This document shows, piece after piece, positions 9,091 to 16,612 of a stretch of 64,000 nt of DNA. Source of the stretch: JANMDU01 sp031375105 (GTDB taxonomy: Bacteria > Pseudomonadota > Gammaproteobacteria > Burkholderiales > Burkholderiaceae_C); contig JANMHJ010000020.1 of NCBI GenBank assembly GCA_031375105.1, positions 4,309 to 68,308 on the forward strand. The letters run 5' to 3'. The position numbers and the translations under genes were made by a program. The notes under the pieces are model-generated. The model ran no database searches. It worked only from the letters and a program-made list of their open reading frames with translations, and was not told where the DNA came from. Numbering within the stretch: position 1 is the first letter of the stretch; each line of letters begins with the position of its first letter.

Positions 9091-9106
9091 ACCCAAATTC
9101 TAACGA

Positions 9107-9163
9107 TAAATTGGCAGGTCGCCCTTATAGAGTCTGCGTAGGGTGCTCACAAATTCATAGTGC
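9107..9163 (+). repeat. Dispersed palindromic repeat, copy 3
   Basis: Reads AAATTGGCAGG, then CGCCCTTATAGAGTCTGCG and TGCTCACAAATTCATAGTGC. It lies between the DUF218 gene start and the end of the hydratase gene; both genes are on the minus strand. Confidence 0.75.
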
Positions 9164-9169
9164 CATAGC

Positions 9170-9958
9170 CTATGCGTCAAAACGAATGGACAGGGGTGGC
9201 ATAGGTGCTGCAAACGCGGCATGCCAAGTTTGCCCAGCAGTAACGGGAAAGGCATCTGTCCAAGTGCCGGTGGTGATCAGATCGCCTGCTTGCAGAGTGG
9301 GCGCATCGGGGCAGCCTTGAATTTCGTGGACGAAATACAGCAATGCACTGAGTGGATCGCCCAAAACATTCGCGCCTTGGCCTCTGTCTTTCTCCTGTCC
9401 ATCGCAACTGAGTTCAACTTTGGCCTGAGCCAAGAGCTGACAAAACTCCTGCGCGTTGCTGGCCATGCCGTGGGCTGATACTTTGCGGCCCACCACCAGC
9501 TTGGCATGCAAGCTGCCATCGGCCACCGCATCGGGCAGCGCAAATTTCCAGTCTTTCAGATGCGATTGCACGATTTCAAAGCCCGGTGCAAACCATTCGA
9601 TACAGTCAAAAAGCTGCTCTAAGGTGCAATTCGCAGGCGGCGCAGCACGCAGGCTGAGCACAGCTTCGGGCTCAATGCGCGGCTGGCTGATGCCTTGCAG
9701 AGAGAGGGTAGCCTCGCCCTCGCAATGCGTGAGCGTGCTGTCGTAGACCGTGCCCCAGATGGGGGCAGTGGCGTTGTAGCGCGGCCAAATGTTGCGGTTG
9801 GTAAAGCCGATCTTGTAGCCGCGCGGCTGCTCGCCACGCGCAACTCTCAGCTTACGCACGGCGATGGCAGCTTGATAGGCGGAGTCGATATTCAGATCAG
9901 ATGCGCCTTGCCAAAGTTGAGCGCTGTCGTAATGCGAGAGGATGTTTTGAGGTGTCAT
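9170..9958 (-). CDS. 2-keto-4-pentenoate hydratase family protein
   Basis: Belongs to the MhpD/fumarylacetoacetate-hydrolase superfamily, which adds water to, or decarboxylates, 2-oxo-alkenoates in meta-cleavage pathways of aromatic compounds. 262 residues, the usual length. Visible: GYKIGFTNRNIW (about 47-58), PIWGTVYDSTL, RIEPEAVLSLRAAP with the metal-binding Glu-x-Glu, FEIVQSHLKDWKF and VLGDPLSALLYFV, then GDLITTGTWTDAFPV near the end. No other meta-cleavage gene is nearby, so the substrate and pathway are open. It could be a stand-alone hydratase or an oxalocrotonate-decarboxylase-like enzyme. Confidence 0.85.
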   Translation of the reverse strand: MTPQNILSHYDSAQLWQGASDLNIDSAYQAAIAVRKLRVARGEQPRGYKIGFTNRNIWPRYNATAPIWGTVYDSTLTHCEGEATLSLQGISQPRIEPEAVLSLRAAPPANCTLEQLFDCIEWFAPGFEIVQSHLKDWKFALPDAVADGSLHAKLVVGRKVSAHGMASNAQEFCQLLAQAKVELSCDGQEKDRGQGANVLGDPLSALLYFVHEIQGCPDAPTLQAGDLITTGTWTDAFPVTAGQTWHAAFAAPMPPLSIRFDA

Positions 9959-10015
9959 GCAAGGATTGTCATTGCGTTGGCGATTGAAACGCCGAGTCTT
10001 GGCCGTGAAATAAAT

Positions 10016-11452
10016 TCAAACCGCAATCGTGCTGTTTGGGTTGAGCAGACCTTGTGGGTCAAGTGCTTTTTTCAAGGCTCGCATCATCTCGAGTGCAACC
10101 GCAGATTTGTAATGCGGCAATTCGTCGCGTTTCAAACCGCCCACACCATGTTCAGCGCTGATGCTGCCGCCATGCGCCTTGACGCTTTGATAAACGATGT
10201 GGTTGATCTGCGCTTCGCGCTCTTGCAGAAAGTTTTGGATATCTGCGCCTTCGGGGCATTGCACGTTGTAATGCAAATTGCCATCGCCCAAATGCCCAAA
10301 ATTGACCAAACGCACGCCTTTGATCGCTGTGCGCAGCAGGGCATCGGTGGTGTCGCAAAACTCAGGAATGCGCGAGACAGGCAGGGAGATATCGTGTTTG
10401 ATATTGAGCCCTTCCTGCGCCTGCGCGAGCGGAATGCTTTCTCTAATATGCCAAAGCGCTTTGGCCTGCGCGATGTTTTCTGCAATCACCGCATCGCTGA
10501 TGATCTCGGCTTCCAAAGCTTGCTCCATCAAGCTTTCGAGCTGCGCTCGGGCATGGGTTTCATTCTCAGCATCAGACAGCTCAAGTACTACGCTGTATGG
10601 CAATTCGCTGGACGCACCCGGCCACAGCGGCATCTTTTGCTGAGGAAAATGGCGCACCACCAAAGACAGGGCAAACTGCCCCATCACTTCAAAGCCCGTC
10701 AAGCTGCTGGCCAATCTTTGTTGCGCTAGCGCCAGAAAGCGAGCCGCTGCTTGCATCGAGGGCAGGGCAGCCCAAGCCGTGAGGCTGGCGGCGGGTTGGG
10801 GCACGAGCTTCATCGTGGCTGCGGTGATGATGCCTAGCGTGCCTTCGCTGCCAATCAGCAAATGCCGCAGGTCGTAGCCGGTGTTGTCTTTGCGCAGGCC
10901 AGTCAACCCATCCCAGATCTCGCCTTGGGCAGTGACCACTTCTAGGCCCAAACAAAGATCGCGTGCATTGCCGTAGCGCAATACTTGCGTGCCGCCAGCA
11001 TTGGTGCCTAGATTGCCACCGATGGTGCAGCTGCCCTCAGCAGCCAGGCTCAGCGGAAAGAGAAAACCTGCGTCACGCGCTGCGGTTTGCGCATTCTGCA
11101 AAATACAACCCGCTTCTAAAGTGAATGTCAGGTTCGCAGCATCCAGATGGCGCACGCGATTCATGCGTTGCAAACTCAACACGATTTGCGTGCCTGAATC
11201 ATCGGGCGTGGAGCCCATGACTAGGCCCGTGTTCCCTCCTTGCGGCACGATGCTGATCGCTTGGCCATGTGCACGCGCTGCCGCGCAAACTTTCACCACA
11301 AGAGCGACTTCTTGCGTATTCGCGGGACGCACCACGCAAAGCGCCTTGCCACGCGAGCGGCCACGCCAATCGGCTTCAAAAGCCTGCAAATCTTGCGTCA
11401 GCACATGGGCCGCGCCAACGGCTTGCGCCAGTTCAGTCAGAAGGTGTGTCAT
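10016..11452 (-). CDS. FAD-binding oxidoreductase (GlcD / D-2-hydroxyglutarate dehydrogenase type)
   Basis: 478 residues of the PCMH/VAO flavoprotein family that oxidises D-2-hydroxy acids (glycolate, D-lactate or D-2-hydroxyglutarate). The N-terminal FAD domain shows VALVVKVCAAARAHGQ, IVPQGGNTGLVMGS (about 72-85), AGCILQNAQTAARDAG and CTIGGNLGTNAGGTQVLRYG. The C-terminal domain shows FGHLGDGNLHYNVQ, whose His residues bind metal in D-2-HGDH-type enzymes, and ends SAEHGVGGLKRDELPHYKS and DPQGLLNPNS. Single-gene form rather than glcDEF, so D-2-hydroxyglutarate or a similar acid is more likely than glycolate. Substrate is inferred. Confidence 0.88.
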   Translation of the reverse strand: MTHLLTELAQAVGAAHVLTQDLQAFEADWRGRSRGKALCVVRPANTQEVALVVKVCAAARAHGQAISIVPQGGNTGLVMGSTPDDSGTQIVLSLQRMNRVRHLDAANLTFTLEAGCILQNAQTAARDAGFLFPLSLAAEGSCTIGGNLGTNAGGTQVLRYGNARDLCLGLEVVTAQGEIWDGLTGLRKDNTGYDLRHLLIGSEGTLGIITAATMKLVPQPAASLTAWAALPSMQAAARFLALAQQRLASSLTGFEVMGQFALSLVVRHFPQQKMPLWPGASSELPYSVVLELSDAENETHARAQLESLMEQALEAEIISDAVIAENIAQAKALWHIRESIPLAQAQEGLNIKHDISLPVSRIPEFCDTTDALLRTAIKGVRLVNFGHLGDGNLHYNVQCPEGADIQNFLQEREAQINHIVYQSVKAHGGSISAEHGVGGLKRDELPHYKSAVALEMMRALKKALDPQGLLNPNSTIAV

Positions 11453-11497
11453 TCAGGGATGGTAGCGCCAAAATTCGCCCCGCCCTGAGCAGAAGAA

Positions 11498-11995
11498 TCA
11501 CATCGCAAAGCCTGCTGGGTGGGTGCTGAGCTTGTCCCACCATTGGTGAAAGCGGCTTGACATCACACTGTCCACAGAAAAATCCTCATGTGCCACGCTG
11601 CCCAGTAACACCATGCCCAAACCGAGGGTGGACCAGCAATCGTTCTCGAAATCTGCAATCTCAACAAAGATCAGCTTCGGTTGCGCTGCATGGATCGTGA
11701 GCCAATGCGCTACGGAGGCGCGAACATGCGCCAAGCCAGTGAGGTATTTGACCAATTCCTTGGCATTCTCGATACGCCCGCCAATGGCCACTGCATACCC
11801 ACGATGCACACGCAGGCAAGTCAGCAGATGCGCCAAGCGCGAGCCCAGCGCAGAGGGCGTGACGTGGGCGGGCGGCAGGTTGAGCAATTGCACAATGCTG
11901 ACAACAGCTTGGCTCAATTCGCCCAGACTGGTTTTGAATTGCTGCTCTTGAAGCGTGGGCCCAGAATTTCTGGTGCGTTGGATGGATGAAAGCAT
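11498..11995 (-). CDS. Hypothetical protein
   Basis: A 165-residue protein I do not recognise. From ATG 11995 (MLSSIQRTRNSGPTLQEQQF) it has a predicted helical N-terminal half with one hydrophobic patch (SQAVVSIVQLLNLPPAHVT) and a middle rich in His and Arg. It has no signal peptide and no clear membrane helix. AGGGAC lies upstream of this start, and a promoter-like pair lies further upstream; a longer frame to 12052 is possible. It is transcribed away from aroC. Codon use is like the neighbours, so it is probably a genuine native gene. Confidence 0.6.
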   Translation of the reverse strand: MLSSIQRTRNSGPTLQEQQFKTSLGELSQAVVSIVQLLNLPPAHVTPSALGSRLAHLLTCLRVHRGYAVAIGGRIENAKELVKYLTGLAHVRASVAHWLTIHAAQPKLIFVEIADFENDCWSTLGLGMVLLGSVAHEDFSVDSVMSSRFHQWWDKLSTHPAGFAM

Positions 11996-12041
11996 GATGT
12001 GTCCCTGACTTTTAAGCTGAACGTTCGCAGTTATTGTCGCA

Positions 12042-12069
12042 ACTTTATACATTTGCTTGCAATTGTCAA
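12042..12069 (-). promoter_or_regulatory. Possible promoter of the hypothetical gene
   Basis: On the minus strand TTGACA (12064-12069) is followed after 16 bases by TAAAGT (12042-12047), about 45 bases before the ATG at 11995. TATAAA two bases earlier would give shorter spacing. Reasonable but unproven. Confidence 0.4.
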
Positions 12070-12180
12070 CGTAAGCAATAAGTATTCAATGGGAGCTGAG
12101 GGGAATGCCCGAATGCGCAGCGGCGACAGCTTCAGGGTTGGTCAGGGCATCTTCATACCGGTGTCTGGGATAATCAACGC

Positions 12181-13275
12181 ATGAGTGGCAATACATTTGG
12201 GCATTTGTTCGCAATCACGAACTTTGGAGAATCGCATGGCCCGGCGATTGGTTGTGTGATTGATGGCTGCCCGCCGGGCATGGCTTTAAGCGAGGCCGAT
12301 ATTCAGCCTGATCTGGATCGTCGCCGCCCCGGCACGAGCAAATTCGTGACGCAGCGCAATGAGCCAGATGCGGTGCAAATCCTCTCGGGCGTGTATGAAG
12401 GCAAGACCACTGGCACGCCGATTTGCCTGCTGATTCAAAACACCGATCAGCGCAGCAAAGACTATTCTGAGGTGGCGGCAAAATTCCGCCCCGGCCATGC
12501 AGATTACACCTACATTCAGAAATACGGCTTCCGAGATCCGCGCGGCGGTGGGCGCGCATCAGCGCGGCTCACAGCGCCGATGGTTGCAGCGGGTGCAGTG
12601 GCTAAGAAATGGCTCAAAGAAAAATTCGGAACGGAGTTTCACGGGTGCATCACCCAAATTGGCGAATTGCCAGTGGGCTTTGAGAGCTGGGCGCATGTGA
12701 ACGAGAACCCATTTTTCGCAGCCCTCGCCGATGTTTCAAAATTAGAAGATTACATGAACACGCTTCGCAAGAGTGGCGATTCTTGCGGCGCTAGATTGCG
12801 CGTAATGGCCACCAAGATGCCTGTGGGCTTGGGCCAACCGTTGTTTGACAAGCTCGATGCGGATATTGCCTACGCGATGATGGGTGTGAATGCCGTCAAG
12901 GGCGTGGAAATCGGCGCGGGATTTGCGAGCGTGGCAGACAAAGGCAGCACGCATGGCGATTCACTTTCGCCAGCGGGATTTATCGGCAACAAATCGGGCG
13001 GCGTGCTGGGCGGCATCAGCACCGGGCAAGATTTGGAAGTGAGTGTGGCGATCAAGCCGACCAGCTCGATCCTTGTGCCTCGCGAGACGATGACGGTCGA
13101 TGGCGTGGCCACCGAAGTGATCACCAAAGGTCGGCATGACCCCTGCGTGGGCATTCGCGCCACGCCTATTTTGGAAGCCATGCTCGCGCTGGTCGTGATG
13201 GAGCATGCTTTGGCGCATCGGGCGCAATGTGGCGATGTGGTTAGCAGCACGCCGGTGATTGCAGGGGCGGCCTAA
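12181..13275 (+). CDS. aroC: Chorismate synthase
   Basis: Last step of the shikimate pathway: 5-enolpyruvylshikimate-3-phosphate to chorismate, using reduced FMN. 364 residues, normal length. The family signatures are clear: GESHGPAIGCVIDGCPPG (about 17-34), RRRPGTSKFVTQRNEPD, the GRASARLTAPMVAAGA region (about 125-140, FMN and phosphate binding) and SPAGFIGNKSGGVLGGISTG (about 261-280), followed by RHDPCVGIRATPI near the end. It is followed closely by an MFS gene on the same strand. Confidence 0.97.
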   Translation: MSGNTFGHLFAITNFGESHGPAIGCVIDGCPPGMALSEADIQPDLDRRRPGTSKFVTQRNEPDAVQILSGVYEGKTTGTPICLLIQNTDQRSKDYSEVAAKFRPGHADYTYIQKYGFRDPRGGGRASARLTAPMVAAGAVAKKWLKEKFGTEFHGCITQIGELPVGFESWAHVNENPFFAALADVSKLEDYMNTLRKSGDSCGARLRVMATKMPVGLGQPLFDKLDADIAYAMMGVNAVKGVEIGAGFASVADKGSTHGDSLSPAGFIGNKSGGVLGGISTGQDLEVSVAIKPTSSILVPRETMTVDGVATEVITKGRHDPCVGIRATPILEAMLALVVMEHALAHRAQCGDVVSSTPVIAGAA

Positions 13276-13279
13276 AGGC

Positions 13280-14485
13280 ATGCCAACGCCACAAGAAGAT
13301 GCCCAAGCAACCACGCGGCAACTGATCCCTTTCGCGGCGCTTTCAGCTGCGTATTTTTCTCATATCGGCACCGTCAATACTTTCCTGAGCCTGTGGCTCA
13401 AGGAGATTGGTTATGGCGTGGCGCTGATTGGCCTGATCGCCTCGATTCAATCGTTTTCGCGCTTGGTCGCGCCCTATGCGTGGGCGTGGCTCGGAGATCG
13501 CACAGGCGAGCGCGCCAAGCTGCTTCGCATAGCCACCGTGCTGGCGTTGCTGGGCTCTCTGGGCTTTTTCTGGCAAGGTGGTGGCTTCTGGTGGCTCATA
13601 GCCTGCTTGCTGTTCATGTATCTCAATTCAAGTGCGCTGATGCCGATGAGTGAATCAGCGTTGGCGCAGATCGTCACGCGCGGTGGTGTGTTTGATGTGC
13701 GGCGGCATGGGCGGGTGCGCCTGTGGGGTTCGCTGGGTTTTATGGTGACCGTGTTGGCCGCAGGGGCTTGGTTTGAAGCCTTTGGCATGAAGCATTTCCC
13801 GCTGATCGTCACGCTGGGCTTGGTGCTGCTCATGCTCAGCGCCTACCAGATTCCCGATGTGCGCGAAACCAGTGCGCAAGACCTAGCGGCTCCCCCGATA
13901 TGGCATACCTTGCGCCAGCCGCCGGTGGCTTGGTTTTTTACAGCGCTCGCCTTGCATGTGCTCTCGCATATGGGTTTGTATGTGTTTTTCTCGCTGTATT
14001 GCGATGAGCTGGGCTATAGCAAAACCCTGATTGGCATGCTTTGGGCGGCGGGCGTGGTGGTAGAAATCCTTTGGTTTTATACCCAAGGTCGCTGGCTGCC
14101 GCGCTTCTCGCTCACATTTTGGTTGATCATTTGCTCGGGCATGGCTGTGCTGCGCTTTGTGCTAACTGCGGGTTGGGGTGGCACGCTGTGGGTGTTGCTG
14201 GCTGCGCAAGCGCTCCATGCGGTCAGCTTTGCTGCGCATCACACGGTTTGTACCGCCCTGATTTCTCATCATTTCCCCGGCAGCATGCGCGGGCGAGGCC
14301 AAGCGCTCTACACCGTGATCGGTTATGGCGTGCCAGGCGTTCTGGGCAGTTGGGCGGGTGGCTTGGTGAGCGAGGCTTATGGCCTGCGCAGTGTGTTTTG
14401 GATTTGCACGGGAATAGCCGTTTTGGCCATGCTCTGCGCCTTCAAGGTTTGGCGTTTGCAGCATCCTCGTCAGCAGCCAAGCTAG
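13280..14485 (+). CDS. MFS transporter (PF12832-type, HcaT/LacY-like)
   Basis: About 401 residues with 12 predicted membrane helices. The start of the transport domain, LIPFAALSAAYFSHIGTVNTF, and the loop WLGDRTGERAKLLR (MFS motif A region, about 70-83) match the 'MFS_1_like' group that includes the 3-phenylpropionate transporter HcaT and maltose or nucleoside symporters. ATG at 13280 chosen; the frame opens with TTG at 13259 inside the aroC end. Only 4 bases separate it from the aroC stop, so it is probably co-transcribed. Its end overlaps the convergent DMT gene by 44 bases. Substrate unknown. Confidence 0.82.
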   Translation: MPTPQEDAQATTRQLIPFAALSAAYFSHIGTVNTFLSLWLKEIGYGVALIGLIASIQSFSRLVAPYAWAWLGDRTGERAKLLRIATVLALLGSLGFFWQGGGFWWLIACLLFMYLNSSALMPMSESALAQIVTRGGVFDVRRHGRVRLWGSLGFMVTVLAAGAWFEAFGMKHFPLIVTLGLVLLMLSAYQIPDVRETSAQDLAAPPIWHTLRQPPVAWFFTALALHVLSHMGLYVFFSLYCDELGYSKTLIGMLWAAGVVVEILWFYTQGRWLPRFSLTFWLIICSGMAVLRFVLTAGWGGTLWVLLAAQALHAVSFAAHHTVCTALISHHFPGSMRGRGQALYTVIGYGVPGVLGSWAGGLVSEAYGLRSVFWICTGIAVLAMLCAFKVWRLQHPRQQPS

Positions 14486-15350
14486 ATTTTTTTCTCAGCT
14501 TCAAATCGCTGATCAACGCAATCGCCACCAAGGCCAGCGCTGCACCTGAGAGCATGCCACCACTCAACGGTTCGCCCAAAAACAGATGCCCCCAGAGCAC
14601 GCCAAAAATCGGGATCATGAAGGCCGGCGTCATCGCGGCGGTGCTGGAAATATGCCGCATCACGCGCAGATGCAGCCAAAAGGCAATGCCTGAAGTGACA
14701 ATGCCCATCACAGCCGTGGCGAGCAGGGCGCTGGCACTCCATTTTGCTTGCGGCAGACCATAAACAGACAGCGGCGCAAGCAAAGCGACAGACCACAAAT
14801 GCGTCATCGCGGCCACCGGCAATGGCTCCATGCGGGAGAGGGCGCGCTTGGTGAGCGGCACAGCGATGCCATAGCAAGCCGATGCCAGGAGCGCAGCAAG
14901 ACAAGCCAACAGCACAGTGGGCGTGAGATCAATCGGCCCAAGTTGCACGATCATGCCAATGCCTGCGAGGCCTATGATGCACCCCGTCATTTTGCGCAAA
15001 GTGATCGTATCCACCTTCATCCAAGCGGCAAACACGCAGCCAAACATCACAAAACTGGTGTTGATCAACGCGCTGTAACTCGATGGCAAATGCAGCCCGG
15101 CCCATGCGAAGAGCAAGAAAGGCAAAGCCACGGCGCTGAGAGCGATCCAAAGCAGCTCACGCGCATCTTGCCAAGGCCAGCGATGCTTTAAAGCGCGCAT
15201 GATCAGCGCCAAGGTGAGCGTGGCCAAGCCAATGCGCAAGCCAGCCAGAACCAGTGGCCCGAGCTGCGGGCTGGCAATACGGATGAATAAAAAGGAGGCA
15301 CCCCACAGCGCTGACAGCGCCACGAGCTGCGCGAAGGCGGAGAGACTCAT
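14442..15350 (-). CDS. DMT family (EamA) transporter
   Basis: 302 residues with ten predicted helices in two EamA repeats (about 1-140 and 150-285). The first begins LSALWGASFLFIRIA, the typical EamA entry; the second ends IPIFGVLWGHLFLGEPLS, with the conserved Gly-Glu-x-Leu. Such proteins export amino acids or other metabolites or take up nucleosides; the substrate is not predictable. The C-terminal tail (KKSSLAADEDAANAKP) is antisense to the last codons of the MFS gene. Confidence 0.88.
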   Translation of the reverse strand: MSLSAFAQLVALSALWGASFLFIRIASPQLGPLVLAGLRIGLATLTLALIMRALKHRWPWQDARELLWIALSAVALPFLLFAWAGLHLPSSYSALINTSFVMFGCVFAAWMKVDTITLRKMTGCIIGLAGIGMIVQLGPIDLTPTVLLACLAALLASACYGIAVPLTKRALSRMEPLPVAAMTHLWSVALLAPLSVYGLPQAKWSASALLATAVMGIVTSGIAFWLHLRVMRHISSTAAMTPAFMIPIFGVLWGHLFLGEPLSGGMLSGAALALVAIALISDLKLRKKSSLAADEDAANAKP

Positions 15351-15368
15351 ATGACCATTTTACAAGCG

Positions 15369-15422
15369 AAATAGGCCTCTAGCCTTTATAAAACCTGCGC
15401 AGAGTGCTATCATTTGTGTAGC
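15369..15422 (+). repeat. Dispersed palindromic repeat, copy 4
   Basis: Reads AAATAGGCCTCTAGCC, TTTATAAAACCTGCGCAG, TGCTATCATTTGTGTAGC. Its right end forms the last codons and the TGA stop (15410-15412) of the GIY-YIG gene, whose protein ends in Leu-His-Lys. Confidence 0.75.
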
Positions 15423-16612
15423 GTCGCTGTCGTGGGATCGTAAGTCAGTTCAGTGATGGAGCCAGCTTTGATGTGCTCCACCGCTTCATTGATCACATGC
15501 AATGGCACCAAAAACCATTCTTGCGGCTTCACCGGATTGCCAAAGCGATCTTGAATTGTTAAATCAAGCCGTGCTGAGCTAAACAATCGGTGAAACAGTT
15601 TTTCCAGCTTGACGCGGTTGATGTTGTGCAGCTTATAAGTAGCCACAATTTCAACTTCAGCCAGCAAATAGGTGGCTTCCTTTTCCGCGCCATCAATTCG
15701 CGTCTCTACCTTGCCACCCGTCACGCCGATTTTGTGAATCAGCTCACGGTGCTGCGCCACATACGGAAGTGTCGATTTGCTGCGCAACACATAAATCGTC
15801 CCAGTTGCTACATCTTCAGGCTCGGCGCTATCGCCAAACAATGGGCCGTCATCCAGCTTGATCAAGCGCCTGCCCATGGGTGCATCGCCATCTGGATATA
15901 ACGAGCGGTTAAGGGAACGAAGCAAAAGATCTGCCTCTGTGCCATTGTCGAATATGACCCTCAGGCGGGGATTGGGGCGTCCGTCACTCTCTTTGCCGTC
16001 TGCCAGCTTTTCCGCGACGTAAGCGATCTGTCCGCCGACGATGAAGAGATCGCCCACATCAATCCCTGCATTCTTTATATAGGGTTTCTCTATCCAAAGG
16101 CCAACTTTTAGCCCGTTGACAGCCTCGTCAAACAGTGGCTTGAATTTCTCGAAATCAGTGCATCGGGCACGGCTTGCAATCTCTTCAGCAGCTTTGATGG
16201 CCGCCTTAATGCTTGCATAGGGGCGCACGTTGCGCAGCACAGTAATGTCATTGCCAGCCGCGCCGTCTGCGTTCACCCCTAGTTCAGCCAGCAAAGCATC
16301 CTCGTCCATGGGATGAGCTTGCGTATTCTCTCGGAAGGCTGAATTTAATAGGCCTGCGCTATCCAAGTGAGCAAGTAGGCTTTGCGCCTCCGGCAATTTG
16401 CGCAATTGATCCAACCGCACGGCATACAGGCGCTCAAAAATATCTGTGCCTTCCCCATGTTGCGGGGCGTGGCCATGCGATTGATAGAAGCGCAAAATAT
16501 CCTCAAAGCCCGCAATGATGCGCTCTTCGCGCGGCGTGTGACTTGAGTTTTTGAGCGGCGCAACTTCTACGCCTAGCGCATCCAACAGCGCATCGTCATC
16601 CATTTCAGACAT
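15410..16612 (-). CDS. GIY-YIG nuclease family protein
   Basis: 400 residues. The C-terminal part has TGTIYVLRSKSTLPYV (about 270-285, the GIY half) followed by HKIGVTGGKVETRI (the YIG half) and later VKLEKLFHRLF with the family Glu, all fitting a T5orf172-type GIY-YIG endonuclease. The N-terminal 260 residues are of unknown fold and contain the same 12-residue motif twice: MDDDALLDALGV at 4-15 and MDEDALLAELGV at 102-113. It is the last gene of the accessory block; its start overlaps the end of the helicase gene by 8 bases, so they are translationally coupled. The likely job is DNA cutting guided by the helicase, but that is inferred. The final codons come from a dispersed repeat. Confidence 0.82.
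   Translation of the reverse strand: MSEMDDDALLDALGVEVAPLKNSSHTPREERIIAGFEDILRFYQSHGHAPQHGEGTDIFERLYAVRLDQLRKLPEAQSLLAHLDSAGLLNSAFRENTQAHPMDEDALLAELGVNADGAAGNDITVLRNVRPYASIKAAIKAAEEIASRARCTDFEKFKPLFDEAVNGLKVGLWIEKPYIKNAGIDVGDLFIVGGQIAYVAEKLADGKESDGRPNPRLRVIFDNGTEADLLLRSLNRSLYPDGDAPMGRRLIKLDDGPLFGDSAEPEDVATGTIYVLRSKSTLPYVAQHRELIHKIGVTGGKVETRIDGAEKEATYLLAEVEIVATYKLHNINRVKLEKLFHRLFSSARLDLTIQDRFGNPVKPQEWFLVPLHVINEAVEHIKAGSITELTYDPTTATLHK

Noticed and set aside
9695..10729. 344-codon plus-strand frame across the hydratase and FAD oxidase genes
   Set aside because: Spans the antisense of two real genes and their gap; no ribosome site and no domain.
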